The notes: a model not told the origin generated them from the sequence alone. Shown: positions 14,201 to 28,369, counted from the stretch's first letter. The stretch: DNA of 64,000 bases from Scatophagus argus (GCF_020382885.2 NC_058498.1:5864501-5928500); one strand, 5' to 3'. Made by a program: numbers and translations.

Positions 14201-14699
14201 AAATCATATAGTTAAACTTAATAATATGTCAGCTGAAATGAAGGACGAAGTATCTTGAGGACATCCCAATAAAAGCCATGTGTTTCTCATCTGTGAGCAT
14301 TCTGACAGCAGAGAAACAATTATAAAATTCAGTCAGTGTATATAGATTTTGTGGGTCTTTCAGATACACGCACAGCTGCTAAGAGTAATAGCTGGTGTAA
14401 ACCCATCCGCCTGCAGAAATACACGTCGCAACAGATACGCACCAGACCGCACACGACCTCCTTTCACACTTGAGAGAGGGTTCAGTTCTACGCTGAGCGT
14501 GTTAGTTCAAATCCAAACTCACATTAAGTCTCATGTCATCAGAATTATCATGTTTCAGCAGCCAAAGTACCACAGCCAAACTCTGTTTTTTTATTTGCCA
14601 AGTCTCTCTGTGTGTGTGTGTATGCGTGTGTGACACTGATGCGACTCAGCTGTGCATGAATGGATGCACTTCCAGCCGAGACGCTTGACAGCCATTGCA

Positions 14700-14870
14700 T
14701 CTGCTGAAAACAGCTGAGACTTTGTTGGTGGATTAACGCCGCTGCCTAAATGCCTTATTTAAACAGTCCTTTGGATAACGAATCACCAAGGTGCATAGGA
14801 GCTATACATTAATTTGCAACTTGGGCCCCGTGCCAGAGAGGTTTGACAGAGTAACTAAACATTTCAGAGG
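14700..14870. promoter_or_regulatory. Candidate non-coding enhancer
   Basis: Complex sequence with cagctgagactttgttgg (E-box plus SOX-like), ggtggattaacgcc (bicoid-type GGATTA) and catta-atttgcaa words. No repeat character. Confidence 0.28.
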
Positions 14871-17052
14871 ATGAGAGTGCTAAATGCATTGTGACAGCCA
14901 GTAGTATGTTTTGTTTCTCACAAAACGTAGTTCACGCAAAGGAAAACCGAGAGCCGAACACACACGCATACACACACACACGCTGTACACAGTGACACAA
15001 GTGTGCATAGACACCTGTGATGCTCGGACAGATACTCACACCTGTGCAGATGTGTCCCACACTCCTGTTCTGCCCTCTTTCGCTTTGTCTGTGGAGAAAT
15101 TACCGAGACGACAATGAAAAATGTTAGGTGTTCAGAGTAATATTAGATTAAGCTAATCGAATTTGAGGAAAAATTGTTGCAGAACATCATGGGAAAACAT
15201 ATCTATTATGGAGACACATTAGCAGTTTCGGCCGTCTCAGCTTTTACTCATTGCTGTTCTTTCTTCTTTTGTTCTGTCTTTCTTTCTCTGATACTCTGTA
15301 TTCTCAGACAAGCCCATTTTAAACTCTTTAAACTGCTTTCCCGTGTCCCAAAGTAAGTTGGCTCCCTTCACATTTAATATTCAAAACCTGACCGTCAAAA
15401 TATTTCAAAGGTCGCAGACTCGGCAGGGTTTCAGATTTTACATACCTCTAGCATTCTTTGTGCAAAATGTATTCTCAGTAAACTTGTTTTGGGGAAACAG
15501 CCCTTTATGGTAATTGAATAGCTAAACAGAATGCTTCAGTGCCACTACAACAATCTCCACCCAGCTGAGGGCAAGAGGCTCATTTTGATTGGCAGCAAGG
15601 GTACTCCCTATCTATTAGTGCATTCAAGAAAAGCGAGGAATGGAAAGTTTCTGACCTTCAAGCAGTAAGTATCAACACAGTGGGGACAGTGTTGTAAAGA
15701 GCAGCAGTACAGAAAGCTGGAAATTTGCGCTGAGCTGCACTTCTGGCTCCCATGACCTTGACCTCTTCTCAGGTCAGGAGCTTCTCACGTCCCAGCTGCG
15801 ATAAATAAACCTTAAACTCCGTGGGATGAGAGCACATGTAATTATTTTTCAGGTACAAGTTTATGATCACATCTGCTGCCTGTGTTCCAGAATGTGGCCA
15901 GAAGTATGTGGACACCTGGTTAAGTTCCTGTACTGTTGATGTACAAATTAAATAAAGCAGTAATACTTCACTCAACATTATCTTATCTTATTTAAGAGAA
16001 ATAATAAATAACCACGGGAAAATATAAATCAGGTTTGTTTTTCTTTTTGCTTTCACTTTTCTTTTTCTTTCCAGTGACTGTGGATATTTTATATTCATAT
16101 GGCTCTTTAAACACATGACAAATAGAAACAGAAATGTTCTTTGAATTACCTACCTTAAGGCAAACTGGTAATTCTTTGATTTATCATCACTCTATTGCAA
16201 ACAGGCCACATTCATCCACAGTTTGCCTGTGTGCAGTTTACAAAGATAAACAACCTCAGTAGCAGAAAACTGTTCCAGAAAATTTCCCAAACAAACAAGG
16301 CTTACATTTCAAAAAGGCTTGATTAACACATAAGTGGGCTCAACATTTGCAATAACACTGCAAATCTATGCAAACTTTCTTTAGCCTTGTTGCAACGTTG
16401 AATGCCTGACCGGCCGTGCAAAGGCGTATGGTAAAATACACTTTGTAAAAATCTGACAAAGGCTGACTTTTCTTCCGGGCAACAAAGAATTCCAAGTTTC
16501 GCCATCCTGCCCAGCTGCCTAGAATAGACAACACAGCCTCTTTTGTCAGGGTGAGTCAATCTGTGTGGGTGTGAATGCATTAGCCCTTCACAACAGAATT
16601 ATGCCCCTGGACTCCCCCACTTTGCTTTCAAATATTCTGTGATAGGTTCTCGCGGTCATGTTTAGATCACTTCCGGGCGATGATTTGCCATAGGAGAAGC
16701 TGAATGGCGACCATTGAGACACTGAATAATTATACTTGGACCTGCGAGTTGGGGAACACATAACCCTCAGAGGGCAACATGACAAACATGTTTTTCGCGG
16801 GCTGGTGACAAAGAGCATGTTTTGATGTGACTGGGCATATTCCCTGAATTGAGTCATGTGGCGGGGTTATCGCTGTGGTGCGTGGGCCTTCAGTCCCTCT
16901 GTTTGTCCATCTCTGCACTTTGCTTTTCACTGTCTGACTAATGGATTTATGTGTGTGCCCGTGCGTGAGCGTGTATATGTATGTGTGGGAGTTGCTACTT
17001 GCATTCATATGCTCATGTACAGCGGTATAAAGCATGTGTCTATGTGTGAGTC

Positions 17053-17079
17053 TGTGTGTGTGTGTGTGTGTGTGTGTGT
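17053..17079. repeat. (TG)13 microsatellite
   Basis: Perfect TG tract at the end of a longer TG-rich region from about 16950. Confidence 0.95.
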
Positions 17080-18141
17080 CAGCGCAGCCTGGGGAAAGTA
17101 TTGGACCACAGCAGCAGACGACCACTCACACAGTGAAAGACCTCTCTTAAGTCATCGTTTCCAACAGCAAGCAGACCACTGGTCATTATCACGCACATGC
17201 AGCATCTGTGCAAATGTGAGTTCTCATGAAGGTCCATTGAGTACTAAACACAATTAATTCGTTCAGAACAGCCAGCGGGATAATGATCTGTTCTCTTGTC
17301 CAACGCAGCCCAGAATCCCTTGGAATTACAGTCATAATAAATGAATCTGCCTGTGTATTGATGTACACAGTTTAAAGGGAAAGTCTGTTTTTTGCCAACC
17401 CGAGAATTATTATCATTTTTCATTCCAACAGTTTACTCACCATCTCTGCCATACAGATTTGGGAAATGCGGACTCCTGCAGAGTTCACTCTCGACTGGAG
17501 CAAGCAGTGCAAGCCTCCTACAGCTTTTCAAAAAGCTTCAGTCAAACAGAAATGATCCCAAATGCTCTTCTTTGAGAGTGACAGAAAGGAAACAAAAAAA
17601 GTAGTCCTCTTCTGATTTCATTTAGCTGCAGCCCTGTAGTGGAGCCTGCCATTGCTTTAAGAAGCTTGTGTGTATTGCCTCAGTGTTGTTCTTGTCGGAT
17701 TCTGCATTTTCAATATCTCATAAGTGGAAGCCATAGTTAAAATGTTATGTATATGTAGATATACTGTATATATATATAACAGTCACAGTGGACAAAAATA
17801 ACACCCATCTATCTGTCTTTGCCCAAAATTTTCCTAATCTAACTATGTTATAGTTTTCTGTGGGTATACTGCAAGAATAGTTCAAAAAATGTCACTAAAC
17901 ACAATCTATAATGTTTTTGGCTAAACATCCTATTTCACCATATAGGAAGAAGGAAATACATCAGTTTTCTAATTTGGATTTGAAGTTCAGTCTGTGGCAG
18001 GTTTGATTTGTTTGCTTCTCATAATCTCATCTTTTCTAATGCATTTTATCTGAAAGTACAGGAATGAGACTCAATGACAATCAGCACGCCTTGAGGAAAA
18101 TTGAATATATTTCCAAATCAACCCCTCAGCAGCTCACTCAA

Positions 18142-18164
18142 ACACACACACACACACACACACA
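18142..18164. repeat. (AC)11 microsatellite
   Basis: Perfect AC tract. Confidence 0.95.
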
Positions 18165-19259
18165 GCCACACATATCACATGTGTACATCGCACATGCACA
18201 GCTTGGCCCATTAGCGGTGACATGTGATGTTTCGATGGGGCAAATGAAGCTCAACAATTGATGTCAGAGCCTTACAAATTAAACAAATGGGGGACCGCCA
18301 TGGTGTATTAGGCACCCCAAACCCCCTGATGAACACAGCCAAGGCACATGCCAGCAGGACAACATTGTCTCGCTCTCCTCCCCGAAACAAGGCTCAGAGA
18401 GTAAGGTGGGGGGGGCATTACCCCCCACCCCACCACCACCACCACACACACGCACAGACTACAGTCAGTCAGTCAATGAGCAAAATTAAACGAACTGTGC
18501 ATTGATTGCCAATTGAGTCCTTTGACAAGCAAATAAACAGCAGCGATTGTGGGAATCAATATGATTGATATGTCACTTGGTCTTTGATGCAGTATCTCGC
18601 TGCAGTGTACGTATACAAATTGTGAAAGCACAGTAGGTCAAAGAAGGGATGTCAGTGAGTGAGTATTGCTCACAGGTGAACACGCTCGTTGTGTAATGCT
18701 CTTGTGAAACTCATTTGCATTTTTAAACTAACCCAGCAGTAGTAGGATTTTGGCTGTAGCCAATTTGCCACAGAAAAGCTATTTTGGTCCACATATGTGG
18801 GACAATGATGAAGAGTCTGCATAGTGTGTTCTCAAAGCTGAAAGCCCTAAATGCTAAAATAAGCTTTACAGGTAAAAATTATTTATTTTGCTATCATGTA
18901 TAATGCTAAAACAACCTCCGTCTGCTGATGAAGCTCGAGGATGGCTTATAAATGGGGGAAAAATTTAACATAGACAACCTAGAAAAATCCATCTGTTGCA
19001 GATCGTAATCTCTTAACTGGTCCTCCATATCTTGTCAGCATCTTTAAAATGAATTTAAAATCTTCTGAATGACCAGTAGGATTCCACTGTTGTAAATATG
19101 TATTCTGCAAATCTGCTCTGTAAGTAAAGGATTTCAACTAACTTGATTTGTTGAATTTACACGATCAACTCTAATGTTCAAAAAAATGAAGGGATATTCC
19201 TAAGTGTCCATACATGTTTATATGCATTATATTTTTCTCTTTGTTGCCCACAATTGTGA

Positions 19260-19262
<3 letters not shown>

Positions 19263-19306
<44 letters not shown>
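19263..19306. repeat. (TG)22 microsatellite
   Basis: The longest perfect CA/TG tract in the window. Confidence 0.97.
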
Positions 19307-19308
<2 letters not shown>

Positions 19309-20079
19309 CGTCTGAGCATTTGTTAATCCATATGCAAACACACACTGACTGTCCTATTGACAGACCCTCTGAGGGGTGAAACGTCCTGGGAACAGAGGAG
19401 GCGAGCTGAGGTGAGTCACGATTAGGATCTCTACGATTCACAGCACCTGCACACACTACATGCCAGGCACCCTCACATCAAATCAAACTCACTACACGCA
19501 CACAGACACACACATTAATAAAATAGAACGTAATCGCGATAGCAGGCCCTCCAGACACCCCACAAACAGATATAAGGCTCACAACACACACCTATAAAGA
19601 ATACAAAGTGGTTGCTGAAACACATGCGAACACAGTGGGTGAAAATACTTGCTCCCACACACAATAACACATGTACACAGGTGTGGCAGGTCCATTTTGT
19701 TTTCACTAACCCCCACAGCCCTTTGTGCGATCTCCAGCACATCGGACTGATGTTACAGGGCAGATATAGGTGTACAATTTCTTGTTTGTCTTTGTGAAAA
19801 CATGGCGTAATGGCAGTGAGAAATTGTGTTGGGAATAAATGCATCACCTCTGTTTGGGAGGGATGCCTCATCATAAGCCATCAGTCTGTACACGTGTTTG
19901 TGTGTGTCTGAGGGTGTGTGGAGAGGATGAGAGGAGAGAGATGGAATATCTAAAAGGGGTTAAGTGCCAGGGTTACCCATCCAAGGAGCATTAAATGAAG
20001 GCTCTCACTTTGATGGACACCGGCACAGAGATCCCTGATGTCCCAAAATATTAGGTTTCTCTTCTAATAATGTTGGAAA

Positions 20080-20260
20080 TATTGCCTACTGTCATGATTA
20101 ATCTGGCTGGCTGCTGGGCTTGATTGCAGGTGACGCGGTCACAGCACAGTGCCTGTGTTAGTTTCCACACACCGTCAGCTTCGCTCCACACAGAGCAGCA
20201 GCCAGGAGCAGGGCTGATAGCAGCCATCGCAGCTGCCGCTAATGTAATGTGACAGCAGAG
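20080..20260. promoter_or_regulatory. Candidate non-coding enhancer
   Basis: The words tcatgattaatctggctgg and gacgcggtcacagcac form a complex, non-repetitive block ending in gctaatgtaatgtgacagc. No open frame. Confidence 0.28.
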
Positions 20261-21019
20261 AAGGAAACCTTTATTTTAATTCAAACAACAAAAGCCAAAC
20301 AGCCAAACTTATCGGGGTGCCCAACATTTTCCCTCCAACATGATGAATTCTTTTCAACCCCAAAGTCCCGCAGTGCTCTTTTCATTGGGTGAGGTAAATC
20401 TTGTGTAAGCCAGTTCATGCTGGAACAGTATCTGGCAAGGGAAGAGAGGAAGGCAGAACAAGAAGGGATGCAGAGAAGTGGAGGTATTTGCAGATGTGGA
20501 GGAAGGCACAAAAACATTTGTCAAATCAAAGGCTTGAATTATTGCACATAGTCGGGTCAGTTTCACATGCCACTTAGAGGTCCCATTGTCCTGATGTTGA
20601 ACAAGACCCCCTTTATGTGACAGGCTTGAAAAACAACGTTGGCTCTCCTCATAATCAAATCTGTAGATCCCAACAGGCCACCAGGCCCTGCCACTTGGAA
20701 TTCTTTGCATTGGCCATGGTCAGGACGTGCCGTTTGGCCCCAACAATGGCAACATTGATTTTAGCGCCATGAGAATTTTGGTTGAGCTGTAAAAACTGGG
20801 ACCAGGGGGGAGGGGACACCAATCTTTGCCTTTCCCAGGAGGGTGTCCATGGAGCTGCAGGGGGAAGGTGAGTCACTCGTAGGCTCCAGGGCTCTGACCC
20901 GCTGGACCTCTGGCCTAATTCAATCAGTCCAAGCACCATTAGCCTACCATTATCAGACATTATCTCCCAAGCTAAGCAGGACAGTTATCTCATGCCAGGG
21001 TTGGAAAAAAAATTGCAAT

Positions 21020-21051
<32 letters not shown>

Positions 21052-22639
21052 TTCCTGTCTTCACTTTGCTTCCTTTTAAACGCCTATGCACCACAATTGG
21101 TGGCGTATTGTCTGGCCACAATCGGGCCTTGTTTACAGGCATCATTTTGAGAGAGTGCAAGCCGGTGTTTTGGGGAACTGATGTTACATTGATGTCTTGT
21201 TGCTATGGGGCTGGGGCTAAGGCCGTGACATAAAGGCACGACCTTCCTGTTTAGCTGCATAGTAACTTACTGAGTTGATACAAATTACCCCGCTTTTCGA
21301 TCTACCAATTTAGCCACTACTTACGGGGCAGGGGTCAAACCGAGCCCTTTCATGTAGGGCATCTTTTGATGTCGCTGCGGACCACTGTGAGATTTTAGCA
21401 CCAAGCGTCTTGCAGGGGGGGATGCAGGGGGAGGGAATGTGAAGGGAGGAGAGTCCTGAACAATGGGCCACCCTAAGAAAAGCCTCTAAATCTTGGTGGC
21501 TAACTTCAAAAGAGCCCCTGGTGTCAAAGCCAGTGTTGTGGCTGGAGCTGGACACGCTGTTTCCCCGGATATAAATGTTTTATTAGAGGGCACACCTCCT
21601 CAGGCTCACCCTGCTGCAGTCAGAAGTAGGAGGAACAACGGGACACTGTGTGCCCCTGAGAGCAACATCAAACATAATGGACATTGCATGCATGCACACA
21701 TCTAACAAAAAGTTAGTCATAAAATTGTATAATATGTTGACTTTTTTAACAGCTTTGCTCCTGGACTGACTTTCTAGCCTACAAAGAGGAACTTTCTGTT
21801 TGGTGTCAACAGATCTGTGTCTAATGAGAAAATACCTAAAAATGATCATCTACCACATGCTCGTGCTAATGATTTGGTGCGTCATATGCAGCATCACGTT
21901 GCCAGACATCACAATTTACTAAAAGTATACATAATTCATCACCAATCGGTCTTGCCTCCCCGTGCCGACTCCTGTGTTATCCCAGAGAAGATAGATGTGG
22001 GAGCGGAGCCCTTTGAGATCCAGATGGTACATTCCTAACAATAAGGTTTGGGCTTCCACTGGAAAATGATCCTTTTCCTGCATGTGACACCAATGTATCA
22101 TCGTCAGCCAGTAATGAGACGACGCCCCAAAATGAAAATCTCAAAAATACATTTTCTTTCTGCCTCCAGTATTTCTTTATCTTGGTTGAAATTAAAAGCA
22201 AATGTTTTGCCTTGGCTGGCCTCTGAATCTTGTGACAAACCACATGTATGTGAATGCATTTTTTTTTAAAGAATATGACTGGAAATGTGATGTGAAGAAT
22301 ATATTGTGTTGAAGCAGCAAAGTAATTCACTGTGGTATCACAAATTAATTTGTTCTCAGGGTAACCCTCAGCACATAGCATCTTTGTATTGCATGTGCCA
22401 TCTACCAAAACATTAATTTTCTATGCACAAATAAAATTAATAGGGAGAAGAATGAGAGGCTTTTGATTATGAAAGGGTTTTTGATGTAACCTCAGAACCT
22501 CACGGCATCTTTTCTGTATCTTTACTCCTATTAAACTGTATCAGATGATACGGCCTTTCCAAAAATCTCACAGCATACTGCATCTATTGGCAGCAACAGC
22601 AAATCTCTGCTACTCAGCAGAACTATTTGGAAATTTGAA
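20261..22639. other. Gene desert
   Basis: No gene is recognisable. Mixed complex sequence with one (CA)15 tract; nothing else can be supported. Confidence 0.6.
21021..21050. repeat. (CA)15 microsatellite
   Basis: Perfect CA tract. Confidence 0.96.
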
Positions 22640-22935
22640 ATTTTGCTCTCTTTTCAGAAGGCCTTTTGTGACCCCTATTATGCATTCTAGACTTAACGTC
22701 AAAGAGCGAGGAGGAGATTTAATTTGTTGACGATTGCCACCGATCTCCTTTAAACGGCTTTTAATTGATAACGGCGAAGGAGAGCGGTGAACTTTAAATA
22801 GACATTCTAATTATCGGCTTTAAGAAGCAGGGGCTTTTTGGGAAATGTTATGGCATTTGGAATGGGATTAATGGGCGAGCAAGGCGCTGGCCACCCCGCA
22901 GCTAAATGACATTAAAGAGGGAGATGAGTGGTGCT
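22640..22935. promoter_or_regulatory. Strong candidate conserved enhancer
   Basis: About 290 bases of complex sequence, free of simple repeats, with dense developmental motifs: homeodomain cores (tctaattatcgg, ttttaattgataac), TCF/LEF-like tcctttaaac and gaactttaaat, and an OTX-type GGATTA at 22865-22870. The right flank reverts to ordinary microsatellite-like DNA. Confidence 0.45.
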
Positions 22936-24194
22936 GCTGAAGGGAGCAAACCCACTAGTCACAGGAGTCAGGGCGCCCACTGCCTTGGGCACACACACCG
23001 TGGGGTAACGTGTGGGTGAGGAGGAGGGGAGGAGTATTACATTATCTGGCCCTCCTAGTCTTCATCCCACACTGATATAGACACTCTGATACAGTAAGAC
23101 CACACTCCACTTAATGCAGAACTCTTATGCGGAGGAACAAGAACCATTCAGGAATATTCTGTTGCTTTTTTTTTTTTTACATCTAAATAGCGGTGGATAA
23201 TTAAGATTTCATGACATTTTGTTTTTCAGACCGAATGATGTCACCGCAGCAAGTTTATAGTCAGTCACACATTTGTTTTATAGCATGAAATATCAAAATA
23301 CATTAACACTGTATTTTCCCATAAGAATTCAACAAGAGATCACAGAGTCACTGAAACGGGCATTCAATCTAAACAGCAAAATAAGTTGAAGATCAGATCA
23401 AATGCTCCCATCAGTAGAGGCCTCTCAAAACTGGTCATCATGACAAAAATGGTTCATATGACCAACTGCTGATCTGATGGTGAAGATTCGTTTAGGATCA
23501 GGGAAAGATGTGGTTTTAGTTAAAATAACAATCTGATAAAACAGTGGGTAATTTTCATTATCAACTTTTATCACTTTTCACTTTGTGTTGAAATATCTTG
23601 TCTGATGTGTTTGCTATTTAAAATTCTTCACCACACAAACAGTAAGTGTATTATCAGCAGTCTGAGCTCCAAGGTGCTACATAACCACGCAGACTCAATG
23701 AGGTCTTAGTGCACACCTCAAGCACCTTAATAGCCTTAACTAATTCAGGCTGCCTGGCCCTCAGTGGGTCTCAGTGGTCTTGCTGGGTGTTCCAGACAGA
23801 GATCCCAGTCCCCTGTGGTCTTCAGACTGGAGGTCCTGGGTCTGTAGAGGCTGGAGGCCAACCAGCAGATCTGATGGATCAGCTAAGGGCCGACTGTAGG
23901 GGATCAAGCCGGGGCCTTGGGGTTAAATATGTGGCGTGAGGGTGAGGCTGACAGTAAAACCTAACAATTTCATGCACCATCAAGAGACGATGATATCTGT
24001 GTCACCTCTCTTGGTCTGAAGTTATTCTGTAGCCGTGACAAACAGATAAAACATGGGAGACTTTGCAAGTGCAAAATTAATTTCTGTGTGAAAATAAACC
24101 AATACAATAAGGAAGGAACAGGCGAGACTGAAAGTACATTCTTGATGTTGGAAATAGCAGTTGAGAAAACAAAAATTATCTCACCACAAGGTCC

Positions 24195-24267
24195 AGCTGT
24201 TCTGGAGCCTTCGACTGTAACACACAGTCTTCCCCAGCAGATGCAGTTTGCTCAGTTGACATGAAAA
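24195..24267 (+). repeat. Dispersed repeat family, copy 1
   Basis: The core is ctgttctggagccttcga, then cagtcttccccagcagatg, then tttgctcagttgacatg. It aligns by eye with copies near 34,060 and 57,200. No internal coding or known RNA box is seen. Confidence 0.6.
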
Positions 24268-24939
24268 TGTATACTGTGAAATGTATATTCAACACTTTTT
24301 CCCCACAACATGTATAATTAAATGATTAGACACACAAAAAATATTTTGGCCCCCTGTTAAAGGGATATTTTCTTTTCATTTGGAGCTCATCTGTATTGCA
24401 GACTCTTGCAGTCTAACAAAATATGCCACATGTTTATGGTTTCTATCCAACACACCTGCAGAGCTTCACTTCAGTTTCTGAAGCCAGTCAATTATTTTAC
24501 TTGTTTGCAACCCTTTTTCCAACTTTTCTCTCTTTTGGACGCTTTCATGGACAGTATAATGAGATATTAAAAGTTAATCGGGGCAAGTACAGTATGTTGC
24601 ATGAACTGATGCAATGCTGGTCCATGGATGAGCCTTAAAAATACTCAAAACCCAGAGATAATAGCACAAACAGAAACCATGATTCAAAAATATTACCATA
24701 AAACTTACAAAACTTACATAAAAACTGACCACATGCATGAGGTGTGAAATCTTTCATACTAAACTCGATGTATTGGCATTTTAACAGACTAAAACTAGAC
24801 ATATATATATGTACAAAAGTACGTTAAAGTAGTCTGACCTTTTCACACTCTGAACCAACATGAAGTTCCAAACTGTGTGAAGGGCCAGACTTGGCCTGTG
24901 GACCTCACTTTGGTTGGCCCCGGGCTAGTGGATGAGACC

Positions 24940-25095
24940 TGGGGAGAGTTGAGATGAGGCTGTCACACTTCCCATAGATCAGTCATTATCACTAATCCAG
25001 TCACAGCACTGGGATCAGCACCAGGCCCATTCATCTAGAACCGTCATTAAAGAGCTAAATGAGAGCTGCCTCTGCTAATGAGGTAATGAGAATTT
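24940..25095. promoter_or_regulatory. Candidate homeodomain-rich enhancer
   Basis: Repeated cores tcattatcactaatcc, gtcattaaagagctaaatg and gctaatgaggtaatgag lie in non-repetitive sequence just left of a TG/GA-rich tract. Confidence 0.32.
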
Positions 25096-25369
25096 CTGTG
25101 CAAGTGTGTGTGAGTGTGTGAGCATGTGTGTGTGTGCATGTGTGTGAGACAGAGAGAAGCAGACGAGGGGGGGAAGACAGGACAGACAAAGAGGAGCTGA
25201 AAGAACAGACCAAATTTAAAATCAGTGAAAAATATAAGCTGATGTACAGAAATGGAGACAGAGGGACAAATAAAACCAATACAGACAAATGATAGACATA
25301 GAGGCAGGCCTTTATGTATATATGTATATATATATACACATGTATATATCCTGGCATGATGTGTGTGAA

Positions 25370-25700
25370 TCAATTCGCAGCTCTCCCATCAGAGGGACCG
25401 TATCACTCACCCACCTCACCCAGTTCTGTTTACTGCTCTCCCTCGCCGCACGTAAACAAAAACCAGAGTTGTACTTGTTCGCAATCGCTCTTTAATTCGA
25501 TGCAGCCTCGGATGCATGCATGCAGCTGTTTTCTTCTGTTAATTGCAGTACCACAAGGGTAAACATTATTGTCCTCTCAGTTAAATTCCAGCCCAAAACA
25601 AAGCGGTGCTGAGGCTGTGTGAAGTGGGGATGTCGTGCTTTGCTGTGCGACATAAATCAATTATTTATGCCTATGAAGCTTCAAAATATTTATCTTGCCT
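25370..25700. promoter_or_regulatory. Candidate conserved enhancer
   Basis: Complex sequence with forkhead-like cgtaaacaaaaacc, tgttaattgcagtacc, gggtaaacattattg, aacaaagcgg (SOX-like) and aatcaattatttatgcc. No coding match in any frame. Confidence 0.38.
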
Positions 25701-28369
25701 CATGGTATACGAGGCAGAGTCCTCAGAAAACAAATAGACATTTGTATCAAAGGCGCACGGGTGTAAACAGCAGAGCAGAAAGACGATGCACAACCACCCG
25801 GGGAAGGTGGTGACGTTTGGTGAGAGAAGTTTGGGAAAAGTCAGTCAGTGATTGGAAAACTCCCATCAGACAGAGAGGACATTATCTAAGGCTTTACAGG
25901 CTCGCATGTACTTTCTGGTACTGACATCCCACCAAGGCGAGCCAAAAGGAAAATAGAGATCCTGGTGGAAAGCTTGAATTACATTATTTATTCTGAGATT
26001 CATTCTACAGCGACTGGGCTATGATTAAATAACTAAATTCACAAAAACTAAATTCAAAGTGTTAACATGACACGGTCGTCCAAAACATGACCAGGGGTGG
26101 TCAAGTACACATTAGCAACAAAAGATAGATGAGTTGCCACAACTATGTAAACAGTAATAATACAGTGTAAATATCCAGTTATGGAACACATTCAAATCAA
26201 ACTGTTTGCAGACTTCTCAAACAGTATCATTCAGTTCAGAAAGTATTTTCGTCCAAATGAATGTTTTTCTCTTCAAATCCAGCAGTTTTTTTATTGATTG
26301 TTTCAGGAAAAAAATGCATTTATTTACCATTACTGAAGCCAGCTGGGCATCGGCATCTGATGTATGATTGCAACATTCTTTAAATTAGGAAGCTAAAACC
26401 ATGTGGTTTGCTATGTATGATAAAAAAAAAAATAAGACTTACACTTAAACTATATTACTTTTACAAGGAGTTAACCTATTACAGGGCAGTTGCAGTATTT
26501 TAAAACCTGGGCCCTATAGTTACATATTTTGATGCATAAATGATTCATACTTACCAAAACCTTTGGAAGTGGTCCAGAAGATGTCCTCACCCGGCAGCTG
26601 CTGCCATGGCTCCAAGGTAATCCTTTGGGTCAACTCAAACTAAACAAAGTTACAGCCATTAAAAACCACTCACGGGCTGAGATTGTTACTCTAAACGTAT
26701 AACAACATTGTTTAACCAGAGTTGCAAGACTCGCTCAGGGAGAAGTCTTCATCTGAAATCTTGTGAGAAGTGAGTATGAATCATTGACATGCCAAAATAT
26801 GTAAATTTGGAGCCCATTTTTTTTTAAAAAATGCCAGATTTTCTCTAAAAGACCCACTGGAGACTAGGATTAAGCAGAATTCTCACAGGCTACAAATAAG
26901 GCATTGTTAAAATATAATATATTTATCAGCAGATGAGATGCTCGTCCATGACATAGAAATGATTCAGGTACACTTCCACACATTTAGTACCATCACACAC
27001 ATGCACGCTGTGTATGTATGTCAACTGAAACCCATGTATAAAACATCAGGAGAGTCTTGAACATCCCTCAGCTTCACATCCACCTTATTGACATGCACGC
27101 ACACACACACACACACACACTCCTGCTCTCTCAGGTCTGAAGGACTTCTTCTTAGTATGTCAGACACGATGCCCCTGGGAATAAACACGGGGGCCGCCGG
27201 CGGACTGGTTTATCTTTCGGTGTTGAAGTGAGCAGTGGAAGACAAGAGGAGAGTAAACAGTAGGAGCCTGTTAGGAGTGTAATGACAATGATTTTCTCTC
27301 AGTCTTTCTCCACTAATCCAGGGATCAAAGCCACACAGCATAATGACCTCCTCTGTCTCTCCTGATGAATAACTCCACAAAGTAGTGATATCACCCAGTG
27401 CACACACGTATTTCAGCAGAAACGTGAAGAGTGTACAGAGTGTAAAAGTCTTTAGAGGTAAATTAATGTTTGGGATTTTATGTTTGTATTGTATATTTTG
27501 TGGGAATCAGTAGTTGTACATACAGGAATCAATGTGTTTACGTACACATTGGTTTAGTTTGTGTGAAGCAGATCGTTCCGCCTTCACCAGGCTTATTTTA
27601 GAACCCTGGCTTTTTCTTGTTCACTTCCCAAAGTTCTAAAGCAACATTTCAATTTCTGAGAGCATTTGTACAGACAGCACAGTGAAAGGACAGGCTATTT
27701 TCAGGTTGTTCTTGCAGTGTGTCTGAATTTTGCACATGATCAACTGTCAGCTGTGGAACCAGACTTATTTAGACTTCTAAAAGCTAGTTATTGTGAGTCG
27801 TCACACTTTGAATTTAATTATTTTGAATACATCCTTCCTTTCATCCGGATGCACTGCTGTCGTGCTTCCTGGCTGAAATCTGTGTCATGCACATTCACTC
27901 TTGTAAAAACCCAGTCAGAAACCTTTGTGCATATAAATGGCAAAGAAATTAGGTTTCTCCAGCAGATATCTGGCTGTGATAATCACAATTACAGACACAA
28001 GGTTTTCCGTGATCTTAAAAAGGAAAGTCTGTTTTTTTTTTCCAGCTTTATTCTTATAAATAAAGCCATGAGTCAAAATTGCTAATCCTCTGATTTTGCT
28101 TTTGTAGTATTTACTGCAAAGGAATCCAGTGCTACCTTCTGGAATGATAAAAAAAAACAAAGTATTCTTCCTTTAAGAATTTGGGTTACTGCAGAAAAAT
28201 TAGATTAACTTGGTTGCCCAAGAGCATGTAAACACACTGAGCATCAATGACCATCCACCACCGTTCCTTCATCCGCCTCCTTTCATCTCACATACAAGTC
28301 TAATCTGATGGAGGAGGCATGAGCTTGTGCCTCATCACCATGCTAAGTGTTTACAAATTGTTTTGGTCT
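25701..28369. other. Gene desert
   Basis: No gene is recognisable. AT-rich sequence with one CA tract. The part at about 26480-26820 has the feel of a decayed repeat (tttgatgcataaatgattcat), but no termini are visible. Confidence 0.55.
27100..27120. repeat. (CA)10 microsatellite
   Basis: Perfect CA tract. Confidence 0.94.

Larger units (their letters stand above)
11240..20079. other. Gene desert with microsatellites
   Basis: No gene is recognisable. The longest frame, 13803-14258 (151 codons), resembles no family I know. An isolated POU octamer ATTTGCAT lies at 18713-18720, and complex blocks sit near 13290-13430 and 17280-17350. The CA/TG tracts are listed separately. Confidence 0.6.

Noticed and set aside
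27666..28085. 139-codon plus-strand open frame
   Set aside because: No recognised motif; likely chance in AT-rich DNA.
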